NCBI GenBank assembly: GCA_965153355.1 | Contig: OZ231127.1 | Location: 55,180,001-55,244,000 of the forward strand | DNA length: 64,000 nt | Direction: 5' to 3' | Source: Flaccisagitta enflata | Taxonomy: Eukaryota; Chaetognatha; Sagittoidea; Aphragmophora | In this document: in pieces, positions 25,140 through 38,481 of the stretch | How positions within the stretch are numbered: the stretch's first letter is position 1 | Layout: each line of letters begins with the position of its first letter | The notes under the pieces: generated by a model | Databases searched by the model: none | The model's input: the letters and a program-made list of their open reading frames with translations, nothing else | Told to the model about the DNA's origin: nothing | Program-made: the position numbers and the translations under genes

Positions 25140-27700
25140 CTAAGTCCAGATTTTCTGCATGGCTCTTTGGATATTTTTCGGATGTCTCCACGGTGACTAC
25201 AGTCAGTCTCCCTCTCTATCCTAATTTTCTGGTTGTCTCCATCTACATACTCCTTTTCAGGCTGTCTCCATCATTATCCTTTTTTTTTCTGTCTGTCTCT
25301 GTCCATCTGGTGATTACAGATTTTCTAGTTGTCTCCATCTCTATCCTCCTTTTCTGTCTGTCTCTATCTTTGTCCTCATATCCTGTCTTACTTAGTCAAT
25401 TCTCAGCAAAGAGTCAAATAAAAAACATTTGATGAGCTAGGCAGAAAATCAAGACTTGAAAAATTCACCAGCTTCCCAAATGTACAAAAGAGACATCCAT
25501 AAAATGATCAGAAGGGTTGAAAGAGGGGCTAGCGGGGTTGAAACACATTATAAACCATTTTTACTTGTTATCTTTAGACGATCTCTCCGTTTCTTTGTGG
25601 TAGGCCTATATATATATATAGATATATATATAGGGGCTTTGGTAAATTTGGAGTGTTGATCTGGGGAGCAGCTAAAACAGGCTTAACATATAAGTTAACC
25701 CCGCTAGCCCCTCTTGTCACCAGTCTTCACCTTATTATGACACACCCATGATCTGACAGAATTTGTGGGGTGGCTCAGTCGCTGTTTTGGTTGGTACTCT
25801 CCTTAGGGGATGGGCTTGAAAGTCAACTGGGTTGAGGCTCTGACCCTGGGGTTGAGGGTCTTGGGAAGGTAAAATTTTCACCTTAGCTCAGATCTCAGAC
25901 ATATTACCATTTATAAGATAGAGGAGTAAGTTTCTGCTCATTGGTCCATCATTCTCTTAATTTTCCGTCTGTCTCCACCTTTACCTTCATTTTCTGTTTG
26001 TCTTCATCTCTGTCCTCATTTTCTGGCTGTCTCTACCTTTATCCTCATTTTTTGTATGTCTCCTCATATATAGAGACTGAGAGAAAATGAAGAAAATGGT
26101 GACAGATAGAAAACAAAGAAAAAGATAGAGACAGACAGAAAATGGGGATAAAGATGGAGACAGACAGAAAATGAGGATGAAGATGGAGACAGACAGAAAA
26201 TGAGGATTAAGATGGAGACAGACAGAAAATGAGGATTAAGATGGAGACAGACAGAAAATGAGGATTAAGATGGAGACAAACAAAAAATAAAGAAGAAGAT
26301 GGGGATGGATAGATTATGAGGATAGAGATGGAGACAAACAAAAAACTTAAACTTGACAAATTCACAGCTAGCCAAATGTACAGAAGAGACATCCATAAAA
26401 TGATCAGAAGGGTTGAAAGAGGGGCTAGCGGGGTTGAAACACATTGTAAACCATTTTTACTTGTTATCTGTAGAGGATCTCTTAGTTTCTCTGTTAAAGG
26501 CCTATATATATATATGGATATATATAAGGGGCTTTTGGTGAAATTGGGGTGTTGATCTGGGGAACAGCTAAAACAGGCTTAACATATGAGTTTACCCCGC
26601 TAGCCCCTCTTGTCACCAGTCTTCACCTTATTAGGACACACCCATGTTCTGACAAAATTTGTGAGGTGGCTCAGTCGCTGTTTTGTATGGTACTCTCCTT
26701 AGGGGATGGACTTAAAAGTGAATTGGGTTGAGGCTCTGACCCTGGGGTCTTACCCTTGGGTTGGGGGTCTTGGGGAGGTAAGATTTTCACCTTGGCTTAG
26801 ATCTCAGACATATCACCATTTAAAAGATGAAGGAGTAAATTTCTGCTCATTGGTCCATCATTCTCCTTATTTTCCGTCTGTCCCCATCTTTTTTTATGTT
26901 TTCTGCCAATTCCCACCTTTTCCTTCATTTTCTGATTGTCTCCATCTCTGTCCTCATTTTCCAGCTGTCTCTACCTTTATCCTCATTTTTTGTATGTCTC
27001 CTCATATATAGAGACTGAGAGAAAATAAGGAAGATGGTGACAGACAGAAAACAAACAAAAAGATAGAGACAGACAGAAAATGAGGATAAAGATGGAGACA
27101 GACAGAAAATGAGGATAAAGATGGAGACAGACAGAAAATGAGGATTAAGATGGAGACAGACAGAAAATGAGGATTAAGATGGAGACAAAAAAAAAAAAAA
27201 GAAGAAGATGGGGATGGATAGATTATGTGGATAGAGATGGAGACAAGCAAAAAATTCAAACTTGACAAATTCACCAGCTAGCCAAATGTACAGAAGAGAC
27301 ATCCATAAAATGATCAGAAGGGTTGAAAGAGGGGCTAGCGGGGTTGAAACACATTGTAAACTATTTTTACTTGTTATCTGCAGAGGATCTCTCTGTTTCT
27401 CTGTGGTAGGCCTATATATATATATATATGGATATATATAAGGGGCTTTTGGTGAAATTGGGGTGTTGATCTGGGGAACAGCTGAAACAAGCTTAACATA
27501 TGAGTTAACCCCGCTAGCCCCTCTTGTCACCAGTCTTCACCTTATTAGGACACACCCATGTTCTGACAAAATTTGTGAGGTGGCTCAGTCTCTGTTTTAG
27601 ATGGTACTCTCCACAGGGGATGGACTAAAAAGTGAACTGGGTTGAGGCTCTGACCCTGGGGTCTTACCCTGGGGTTGAGGGTCTTGGGAAGGTAAGATTT
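25140..27700. repeat. Tandem array of ~912-bp monomers, left part (about 2.8 copies)
   Basis: The landmark 'ccgctagcccctcttgtc' recurs at 25701, 26597 and 27511. Each monomer has a pyrimidine-strand minisatellite (tgtctccatctttatcctca), a turn at 'tgtctcctcatatatagaga', then the same minisatellite inverted with 29-bp units (gacagacagaaaatgagg...). Next comes a roughly 190-bp segment bounded by inverted GGGGCTAGCGGGGTT and AACCCCGCTAGCCCC holding a TA-rich run. Frames across it are repeat artefacts. Confidence 0.85.
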
Positions 27701-30700
27701 TTAGATGCGTCCTCGCATCTCTATAAGAGGGTTCGTCCGTCCGTCTGTCCGTGACCCATACCTCAAAAATCCCGCGTATCCATCTCCAATCACTCACCAA
27801 CCACCCCTGATCATTTTTAGATGCGTCCTCGCATCTCTATAAGAGGGTTCGTCCGTCCGTCTGTCCGTGACCCATACCTCAAAAATCCCGCGTATCCATC
27901 TCCAATCACTCACCAACCACCCCTGATCATTTTTAGATGCGTCCTCGCATCTCTATAAGAGGGTTCGTCCGTCCGTCTGTCCGTGACCCATACCTCAAAA
28001 ATCCCGCGTATCCATCTCCAATCACTCACCAACCACCCCTGATCATTTTTAGATGCGTCCTCGCATCTCTATAAGAGGGTTCGTCCGTCCGTCTGTCCGT
28101 GACCCATACCTCAAAAATCCCGCATATCCATCTCCAATCACTACCAACCACCTGATCATTTTAGATGCGTCAAGCATCTCTATAAGAGGGTTCGTCCGTC
28201 CTGCCTGTCCGTGACCCATACCTCAAAAATCCCGCATATCCATCTCCAATCACTCACCAACCACCCCTGATCATTTTTAGATGCGTCCTCGCATCTCTAT
28301 AAGAGGGTTCGTCCGTCCGTCTGTCCGTGACCCATACCTCAAAAATCCCGCATATCCATCTCCAATCACTCACCAACCACCCCTGATCATTTTTAGATGC
28401 GTCCTCGCATCTCTATAAGAGGGTTCGTCCGTCCGTCTGTCCGTGACCCATACCTCAAAAATCCCGCGTATCCATCTCCAATCACTCACCAACCACCCCT
28501 GATCATTTTTAGATGCGTCCTCGCATCTCTATAAGAGGGTTCGTCCGTCCGTCTGTCCGTGACCCATACCTCAAAAATCCCGCATATCCATCTCCAATCA
28601 CTCACCAACCACCCCTGATCATTTTTAGATGCGTCCTCGCATCTCTATAAGAGGGTCAGTCCGTCTGTCCGTGACCTCATACTCAAAATCCCGCATCCAT
28701 CTCCAATCACTCACCAACCACCTCCCTGATCATTTTTAGATGCGTCCTCGCATCTCTATAAGAGGGTTCGTCCGTCCGTCTGTCCGTGACCCATACCTCA
28801 AAAATCCCGCGTATCCATCTCCAATCACTCACCAACCACCCCTGATCATTTTTAGATGCGTCCTCGCATCTCTATAAGAGGGTTCGTCCGTCCGTCTGTC
28901 CGTGACCCATACCTCAAAATCCCATGTGATCATCTCCAATCACTACCAACCACCCCTGATCATTTTTAGATGCCCCCGCATCTCTATAAGAGGGTTCACC
29001 CGTCCCTGTCCGTGACCCATACCCTCAAAATCCCAGATTCATCTCCAATCACTACCAACCACCCTGATCATTTTTAGATGCGTCCCCGCATCTCTATAAG
29101 AGGGTTCGTCCGTCCGTCTGTCCGTGACCCATACCTCAAAATCCTGCGATTCCATCTCCCAATCACTCACCAACCACCCCTGATCATTTTTAGATGCGTC
29201 CGCATCTCTATAAGAGGGTCTGTCCCGCCTGTCCGTGACCCATACCTCAAAATCCCACCTATCCATCTCCAATCACTCACCAACCACCCCTGATCATTTT
29301 TAGATGCGTCCGCATCTCTATAAGAGGGTTCGTCCGTCCGTCCGCCTGTCCGTGACCCATACCTCAAAAATCCCGCTTATCCATCTCCAATCACTCACCA
29401 ACCACTCCTGATCATTTTTAGATGCGCCTCGCATTTCTATAAGAGGTTCCATCCCCTGTCCGTGACCCATACCTCAAAAAACGTATCCATCTCCAATCAC
29501 TACCAACTACCCTGATCATTTTTAGATGCTGCCTTTATTCTATAAGAGGGCCCGTCCGTCTGTCCGTGACCCATACCTCAAAAATCCCCATCCATCCCAA
29601 TCACTACCAAATCACCTCTGATCATTTTTACGCCTCGCATTCTATAAGAGGGTTCGTCCCCGTCTGTCCGTGACCCATACCTCAAAAATCCTATCCATCT
29701 CCCAATCACTACCAACCACCCCTTGATCATTTTTAGATGCGCCTCGCATCTCTATAGAGGGTTCGTCCCCGTCTGTCCCGTGACCCATACTCTCAAAATC
29801 CCGTATCCATCTCCAATCACTCACCAAAACCCTGATCATTTTAGATGCGTCCTCGCATCTCTATAAGAGGGTTCACCGTCCGTCTGTCCGTGACCCATAC
29901 CTCAAATCCTGCGATCCATCTCAATCACTACCAACCACCCCTGATCATTTTTAGATGCGTCTCGCATCTCTATAAGAGGGTTCGTCCGTCCGTCTGTCCG
30001 TGACCCATACCTCAAAAATCCCGCATATCCATCTCCAATCACTCACCAACCACCCCTGATCATTTTTAGATGCGTCCCGCATCTCTATAAGAGGGTCTGT
30101 CCGTCCGTCTGTCCGTGACCCATACCTCAAAATCCCGACCATCTCCCAATCACCAACCACCCTGATCATTTTAGATGCGTCCTCGCATCTCTATAAGAGG
30201 GTTCTCCGTCCGTCTGTCCGTGACCTATACTCAAAAATCCCGCATATCCATCTCCAATCACTCACCAACCACCCCTGATCATTTTTAGATGCGTCCTCGC
30301 ATCTCTATAAGAGGGTTCGTCCGTCCGTCTGTCCGTGACCCATACCTCAAAAATCCCGCATATCCATCTCCAATCACTCACCAACCACCCCTGATCATTT
30401 TTAGATGCGTCCTCGCATCTCTATAAGAGGGTTCGTCCGTCCGTCTGTCCGTGACCCATACCTCAAAAATCCCGCATATCCATCTCCAATCACTCACCAA
30501 CCACCCCTGATCATTTTTAGATGCGTCCTCGCATCTCTATAAGAGGGTTCGTCCGTCCGTCTGTCCGTGACCCATACCTCAAAAATCCCGCATATCCATC
30601 TCCAATCACTCACCAACCACCCCTGATCATTTTTAGATGCGTCCTCGCATCTCTATAAGAGGGTTCGTCCGTCCGTCTGTCCGTGACCCATACCTCAAAA

Positions 30701-31002
30701 ATCCCGCGTATCCATCTCCAATCACTCACCAACCACCCCTGATCATTTTTAGATGCGTCCTCGCATCTCTATAAGAGGGTTCGTCCGTCCGTCTGTCCGT
30801 GACCCATACCTCAAAAATCCCGCGTATCCATCTCCAATCACTCACCAACCACCCCTGATCATTTTTAGATGCGTCCTCGCATCTCTATAAGAGGGTTCGT
30901 CCGTCCGTCTGTCCGTGACCCATACCTCAAAAATCCCGCGTATCCATCTCCAATCACTCACCAACCACCCCTGATCATTTTTAGATGCGTCCTCGCATCT
31001 CT
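27701..31002. repeat. 116-bp satellite array, about 28 monomers
   Basis: Exact 116-bp spacing at the left (ATGCGTCC at 27705, 27821, 27937). The monomer opens with hairpin AGATGCGTCCTCGCATCT, then 'ctataagaggg', (gtcc)n and 'gtgacccatacctca', closing 'accaaccacccctgatcat'. The first four and last seven or so units are near-identical; units from about 28140 to 30250 carry many small deletions. A GCG/GCA variant (cccgcgtatcc or cccgcatatcc) marks subtypes. Confidence 0.97.
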
Positions 31003-31452
31003 TGAGTTGCGCCATTCTGGTCATTGTGTGGATCTTGCCCCCATCCCTCCCACCTCCAGAATTCCATTTTTGTTAAATCAATCCTTTTGCATTCCCTTAT
31101 GTAAAATTCAATAAAGTTTTGTTACTGCGCCTAATATATAATCTCACATTCATTTCAAGAAAAAGTTTTTCATCCTTCATGCTGCTTTACTTTTGCCTCT
31201 TAGTATTTTTCAAATCATGTCAATAAAAAGTCTTTGAAAGCGCAATAAAAAAGCTCTAAGATCAGCACTGCAATATGCAAAACTCATCAAAGCAGTGATC
31301 TCATAACTTTATCAAGATGATCTGCTGATATAGCTTACTGCCACAATATCTCATTGTATATTTCAAAGATTTATCGATAAATCCAGTCACAACCCCAAAA
31401 TTTCCTCCACTCAGAGCACAGCTAGGACGCATCGTTGCCCTATTGGGCTTGT
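27701..31452 (-). mobile_element. Putative hairpin element with its hairpin end amplified
   Basis: The satellite plus 31003-31452 interrupts one 912-bp monomer exactly between 'ggtaagattt' and 'accttggctcag'. The right end 'ctaggacgcatcgttgccc' then 'gggcttgtt' parallels the family end 'ccttgttt' and carries GGACGCATC, matching the AGATGCGTCC hairpin arm. The 450-bp body has AATAAA at about 31109 but no ORF. Confidence 0.5.
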
Positions 31453-32033
31453 TACCTTGGCTCAGATCTCAGACATATTACCATTTATAAGATGGAGCCA
31501 AAGTTTCTGCTCGTTGGTCCATCATTCCTTTTATTTTCCATTTGTCTCCATCTTTTTCTTTGTTTTCTGCCCATCTCCACCTTTTCCTTCATTTTCTGAT
31601 TGTCTCCATCTCTGTCCTCATTTTCTGGCTGTCTCTACATTTATCCTCATTTTTTGTATGTCTCCTCATACATAGAGACTGAGAGAAAAGGAGGAAGATG
31701 GTGACAAACAGAAAACAAAGAAAAAGACAGCGACAGACAGAAAATGGGGATAAAGATGGAGACAGACAGAAAATGAGGATAAAGATGGAGACAGACAGAA
31801 AATGAGGATTAAGATGGAGACAGACAGAAAATAAGGATGAAGATGGAGACAAACAAAAAACAATGAAGAAGATGGGGATGGATACATTATGAGGATAGAG
31901 ATGGAGACAAACAAAAAATTTAAACTTGACAAATTCACCAGCTAGCCAAATGTACATAAGAGACATCCATAAAATGATCAGAAGGGTGGAAAGAGGGGCT
32001 AGCGGGGTTGAAACACATTGTAAACCATTTTTA
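31453..32033. repeat. 912-bp monomer array resumes
   Basis: Continues the monomer cut at 27700 ('cttggctcagatctcagaca') through both inverted minisatellite halves up to the next insertion. Confidence 0.85.
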
Positions 32034-33029
32034 CAGTGCGACTCATAAAAAAAGTTACAACTTTCAGTATAGTTTTACATTGTTTGAATTCAACCAAACT
32101 TATTGTTATTCATGAGCATTTTAAAGAGCTTCAAAAAATGAACAATTTGCCACCAGTCCCATCGTATTTGATCAATTAGTTTGGATTTTATGTTAAAATG
32201 AAGACAAATATATCAAAACCTACGTGGGTAATAAAAGATTTTCTGTTTTAGTTTTTAAAGGACAAATTTTACAAGAACTATTGTAATTTGTAAACCAATC
32301 GAGCTAGTAACTCCAGAAATGGCTCAAATGACAGATTATTTGAAGGGCTTTCTCAATGTCATTGATTTTGATAGGTTTTTACTTGATTTGAACCCTTTAT
32401 CAATGACAAAAGAAAGAATTTTTTATTCACTTAAATTAAAAAAAAAATTTGATCTTTTTTTCCTCTTAAAATATCTTTGTTTGAATAAAAAAAAGTAAAC
32501 AAAATCAGTGACCGTTTGAAAGATCTTCAAAAGATCTTTCATTCTAGACCAATCCCAGCCTCCTAGCCTTACTCGTTCGGAAATGACATTGGTTTGAAGT
32601 TAAATGGGTACATTTTGGTGATGCACCTTTTCAAACTTGAAAATGAATACTCTTCAGTCTTTTCTTTACTGCGTCTGAACAAATTGAGCTAGAAATGCGA
32701 GATTGGTGGCAAATGAAAGTTCTTTTAAATATCTTTCTAATGAACAATGATTTTGATTGATTTCTTGCAATGCAAATGACAAAAAACAGATATAAAAGGT
32801 CCCTTATTTATATTTTTTGAAGAATTCACTGTTCAGACACAGATCCTGGAACCATTATCTTCATTTTATCATGAAATCTAAAACAATTGATGAAAATTTA
32901 TGGGAATTGTGACATTCACCTCATTTGATGACATTCTTTCCATTTCTCACAAAAAAAATGTTGAAAAATCATTTTTTTCCCCAGAAATATCTTTGAGAAC
33001 AGCTGTAACCTTTTTTATGGTTCGCAGTG
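32034..33029. mobile_element. 996-bp TA-flanked transposon inserted in a tandem monomer
   Basis: Ends CAGTGCGACTCATAAAAAAA and, inverted, TTTTTTATGGTTCGCAGTG, with TA duplicated on both sides. Sister monomers read straight across ('ccatttttacttgtt'), so the insertion site is confirmed internally. AT-rich, without a transposase frame. Confidence 0.9.
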
Positions 33030-36000
33030 TACTTGTTATCTGCAGAGGATCTCTCTGTTTCTCTGTGGTAGGCCTATATATATATATTGATATACATATA
33101 AGGGGCTTTTGGTGAAATTGGGGTGTTGATCTGGGGAACACCTGAAACCGGCTTAACATATGATTTAACCCCGCTAGCCCCTCTTGTCACCAGTCCTCAC
33201 CTTATTAGGACACACCCATGTTCTGACAAAATTTGTGAGGTGGCTCAGTTGCTGTTTTAGATGGTACTCTCCACAGGGGATGGACTTAAACGTGAACTGG
33301 GTTGAGGCTCTGACCTTGGGGTCTTGCCTTGGGGTTGAGGGTCTTGGGAAGGTAAGATTTTTACCTTGGCTCAAATCTCAGACATATTTCCATTTATAAG
33401 ATGGAGCCGAAGTTTCTGCTCATTGGTCCATCATTCTTTTTATTTTCCGTTTGTCTCCATCTTTTTCTTTGTTTTCTGCCCATCTCCACCTTTTCCTTCA
33501 TTTTCTGTTTGTCTCCATCTCTGTCCTCATTTTCTGGCTGTCTCTACCTTTATCCTCATTTTTTGTAAGTCTCCTCACACATAGAGACTGAGAGAAAATG
33601 AGGAAGATGGTGACAGACAGAAAACAAAGAAAAAGACAGAGACGGACAGAAAATGGGGATAAAGATGGAGACAGACAGAAAAAAATGAGGATAAAGATGG
33701 AGACAGACAGAAAATGAGGATTAAGATGGAGACAGACAGAAAATGAGGATTAAGATGGAGACAAACAAAAAACAATGAGGAAGATAGGGATGGATAGATT
33801 ATGAGGATAGAAGTGGAGACAAACATAAAATTCAAACTTGACAAATTCACCAGCTAGCCAAATGTACATAAGAGACATCCATAAAATGATCAGAAGGGTT
33901 GAAAGAGGGGCTAGCGGGGTTGAAAAACATTGAAAACCATTTTTACTTGTTATCTGCAGAGGATCTCTCTGTTTGTCTGTGGTAAGCCTACATATATATA
34001 TATGGATATATATAAGGGGCTTTTAGTGAAATTGGGGTGTTGATCTGGGGAACACCTGAAACCGGCTTAACATATGAGTTAACCCCGCTAGCCCCTCTTG
34101 TCACCAGTCTTCACCTTATTAGGACACACCCATGTTCTGACAAAATTTGTGAGGTGGCTCAGTCGCTGTTTTAGATGGTACTCTCCACAGGGGATGGACT
34201 AAAAAGTGAACTGGGTTGAGGCTCTGACCCTGAGGTCTTACCCTGGGGTTGAGGGTCTTTGGAAGGTAAGATTTTTACCTTGGCTCAGATCTCAGACAAA
34301 CTACCATTTATAAGATGGAGCCGAAGTTTCTGCTCGTTGGTCCATCATTCTTTTTATTTTCTGTTTGTCTCCATCTTTTTCTTTGTTTTCTGCCCATCTC
34401 CACCTTTTCCTTCATTTTCTGTTTGTCTCCATCTCTGTCCTCATTTTCTGGCTGTCTCTACCTTTATCATCATTTTTTTGTATGTCTCCTCATACATAGA
34501 GACTGAGAGAAAAGGAAGAAGATGGTGACAAACAGAAAACAAAGAAAAAGACAGAGACAGACAGAAAATGGGGACAAAGATGGAGAAAGACAGAAATTGA
34601 GGATAAAGATGGAGACAGACAGAAAATGAGGATTAAGATGGAGACAGACAGAAAATAAGGATGAAGATGGAGACAAACAAAAAACACTGAAGAAGATGGG
34701 GATGGATACATTATGAGAATAGAGATGGAGACAAACAAAAAATTTAAACTTGACAAATTCACCAGCTAGCCAAATGTACATAAGAGACATCCATAAAATG
34801 ATCAGAAGGGTGGAAAGAGGGGCTAGCGGGGTTGAAACACATTGTAAACCATTTTTACTTGTTATCTGCAGAGGATCTCTCTGTTTCTCTGTGGTAGGCC
34901 TATATATATATATTGATACATATATAAGGGGCTTTTGGTGAAATTGGGGTGTTGATCTGAGGAACACCTGAAACCGGCTTAACATATGAGTTAATCCCGC
35001 TAGCCCCTCTTGTCACCAGTCTTCACCTTATTAGGACACACCCATGTTCTGACAAAATTTGTGAGGTGGCTCAGTTGCTGTTTTAGAGGGTACTCTCCAC
35101 TGGGGATGGACTTAAACATGAACTGGGTTGAGGCTCTGACCTTGGGGTCTTGCCTTGGGGTTGAGGGTCTTGGGAAGGTAAGATTTTTACCTTGGCTCAG
35201 ATCTCAGACAAACTACCATTTATAAGATGGAGCCGAAGTTTCTTCCGTTGGTCCATCATTCTTTTTATTTTCTGTTTGTCTCCATCTTTTGCTTTGTTTT
35301 CTGCCCATCTCCACATTTTCCTTCATTTTCTGTTTGTCTCCATCTCTGTCATCATTTTCTGGCTGTCTCTACCTTTATCCTCATTTTTTTGTATGTCTCC
35401 TCATACATAGAGACTGAGAGAAAAGGAAGAAGATGGTGACAAACAGAAAACAAAGAAAAAGACAGAGACAGACAGAAAATGGGGACAAAGATGGAGACAG
35501 ACAGAAAATGAGGATAAAGATGGAGACAGACAGAAAATGAGGATTAAGATGGAGACAGACAGAAAATAAGGATGAAGATGGAGACAAACAAAAAACAATG
35601 AAGAAGATGGGGATGGATACATTATGAGAATAGAGATGGAGACAAACAAAAAATTTAAACTTGACAAATTCACCAGCTAGCCAAATGTACATAAGAGACA
35701 TCCATAAAATGATCAGAAGGGTGGAAAGAGGGGCTAGCGGGGTTGAAACACATTGTAAACCATTTTTACTTGTTATCTGCAGAGGATCTCTCTGTTTCTC
35801 TGTGGTAGGCCTATATATATATATTGATATACATATAAGGGGCTTTTGGTGAAATTGGGGTGTTGATCTGGGGAACACCTGAAACCAGCTTAACATATGA
35901 GTTAACCCCGCTAGCCCCTCTTGTCACCAGTCTTCACCTTATTAGGACACACCCATGTTCTGACAAAATTTGTGAGGTGGCTCAGTTGCTGTTTTAGATG

Positions 36001-37290
36001 GTACTCTCCACAGGGGATGGACTAAAACGTGAACTGGGTTGAGGCTCTGACCTTGGGGTCTTGCCTTGGGGTTGAGGGTCTTGGGAAGGTAAGATTTTTA
36101 CCTTGGTTCAAATCTCAGACATATTACCATTTATAAGATGGAGCTGAAGTTTCTGCTCATTGGTCCATCATTCTTTCTATTTTCCGTTTGTCTCCATCTT
36201 TTTCTTTGTTTTCGGCCCATCTCCACCTTTTCCTTCATTTTCTGTTTGTCTCCATCTCTGTCCTCATTTTCTGGCTGTCTCTACCTTTATCCTCATTTTT
36301 TTTAAGTCTCCTCATACATAGAGACTGAGAGAAAATGAGTTAGATGGTGACAGACAGAAAACAAAGAAAAAGACAGAGACGGTCAGAAAATGGGGATAAA
36401 GATGGAGACAGACAGAAAATGAGGATAAAGATGGAGACAGACAGAAAATGAGGATAAAGATGGAGACAGACAGAAAATGAGGATGAAGATGGAGACAAAC
36501 AAAAAACAATGAAGAAGATGAGGATGGATAGATAATGAGAATAGAAGTGGAGACAAACTTAAAATTTAAACTTGACAAATTTACCAGCTTGCCAAATGTA
36601 CATAAGAGACATCCATAAAATGATCAGAAGGGTTGAAAGAGGGGCTAGCGGGGTTGAAAAACATTGTAAACCATTTTTACTTGTTATCTGCAGAGGATCT
36701 CTCTGTTTCTCTGTGGTAAGCCTACATATATATATATATGGATATATATATAAGGGGCTTTTGGTGAAATTGGGGTGTTGATCTGGGGAACAGCTAAAAC
36801 AGGCTTAACTTATGAGTTAACCCCGCTAGCCCCTCTTGTCACCAGTCTTCACCTTATTAGGACTCACCCATGTTCTGACAAAATTTGTGAGGTGGCTCAG
36901 TCGCTGTTTTGGATGATACTCTCCTCAGGGGATGAACTTAAAAGTAAACTGGGTTGAGGCTCTGACCCTGGGGTCTTACCCTAGGGTTGAGGGTCTTGGG
37001 AAGGTAAGATTTTCACCTTGGCTCAGATCACAGACATATTTTTATGTCCAAGACAGAGGATTGATTTCTGCTTGCCTGCCTCCATCTTTTCCCTCATTTT
37101 CTGTCTCTCTCCATCTTTTTCCCCGGTTTCTGCCCATATTCATTTTCTGTTTGTCTTCATCTCTACCCTCATTTTCTGGTTGTCTCCATCATTATCCTCA
37201 TTTTCTGTCTGTCTCCTTCTCTATCCTCATTTTCTGGCTGTCTTTAACTTTATCATTATTTTTCGTCTGTCTCCATCTTTATCTGTCAAG
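33030..37290. repeat. 912-bp monomer array, right part (about 4.7 copies)
   Basis: Landmark 'ccgctagcccc' at 33171, 34085, 34997, 35908 and 36823. The monomer at 36.9-37.3 kb diverges at its right edge. Confidence 0.85.
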
Positions 37291-37660
37291 ATAGAGACAG
37301 TGTGAAAATAAGGAAAAATATAGTGACAGACAGAAAATGAAGATGGAGACGGAGACAGACAGAAAATGAGGAGAAAGATAGAGACAGACAAATAATGAGG
37401 ATAGAGATAGAGACCAATAGATAATGAGGAGAAAGATGGAGACAGACAGAAAACGAGGATAATGATGGAGTTACAGAGAAAATGAGGATAAAGATGGAGA
37501 CAGACAGTAAATGAGGAGAAAGATAGAGACAGACAGAAAATGAGGAGAAAGATAGAGACAGATGATAATGAGGAGAAAGATTGAGACAGATAATAATGAG
37601 GATGATGATGGAGACAGACAGAAAATGAGGAAAGAGTTGGAGACCACCAGAAAGTAAAAA
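37291..37660. repeat. Diverged purine minisatellite at array edge
   Basis: 'gacagacagaaaatgaggag' type units, inverted relative to the pyrimidine half at 37060-37290. Confidence 0.8.
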
Positions 37661-38481
37661 GGTAAAAAAATTTAGGCCCACTTTGACTTCAACATGGCAT
37701 ATTCTTTGAAAACTGGCCAACGGCAATAGTCAGCAAAGAGACAATCTATGTTTACATTTTCTACTTCTCTCGATAACACGTAAGACGAATCCTTTTAATG
37801 ATATGCAATGAAACTAACAAATATCTATCAAACAAATGATGACATTCACGGTCAAAGTTCGACAGCGGGATCGGGAAACATCATTTCCTTGGACGTAATG
37901 ATCGCCCACTCGTTTGACCAGCCGCGGCAGTTGAATGTCCACTAAGAATTTTTGACACTGATTTGCCCTATCAATGTTGCTGACAAGATTATTCAGTCGT
38001 CTCAGAGAAGAAAGCATTTATGATTGTTCCAGTCTTGTCCTCTCGCTTGTTTTCCTAGCGTCAATCGTTACATTTTGAAAAATATCATGCGGAGACACAG
38101 AGAAAATAACTACGAATTCTTAGGCAGCGTCATGTTAGGGACTATCTATAAGCCTCCTCTCCATCATGCTGCCAAGATGGTTTTCTTACTGTCACAGGCA
38201 TTTTAAAAGGTTTTCTAAGTGTCACGAGTTTAACCACTAGGGAAATGAACGCGCTTTATTTTTTTTTGCAGTCCAGATGAATTTGTGCCAAAGAAAAAAT
38301 CTTATCATGGATGCTCGAATATCAGAGACAAAAAGAAAATAAGAGTTTCCCATGTTATTCAATGGGGACGGGTTGCGTCTCCAAGCGCGTCTCATAACGT
38401 CTCCACTCAACAAAGAATATATAGGAGGGAAATTTCCTGTTACAAATAAATGGGTTTCTTTAGGGAATGGGTGGTAGAAAG
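37661..38481. other. Mostly single-copy DNA with a candidate exon
   Basis: Single-copy-looking sequence. A plus-strand frame 38272-38449 follows 'ttttttttgcag' and reads PDEFVPKKKSYHG... to a stop. Its entry phase would accept the WD40-gene exon ending at 24029, but 14 kb of repeats intervene. A minus-strand frame at 37814-38017 is unconvincing. Confidence 0.3.

Noticed and set aside
27701-31002. CRISPR-like array
   Set aside because: Head-to-tail satellite with no unique spacers, in eukaryotic DNA.
31589-35896. Repeated minus-strand frames of 90-171 codons with Leu/Ser/Phe runs
   Set aside because: They recur with the 912-bp monomer and contain the minisatellite; nothing suggests selection on protein.
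37814-38017. 67-codon minus frame as the missing TM7 exon of the GPCR
   Set aside because: Not hydrophobic enough and lacks NPxxY; the acceptor is only fair.
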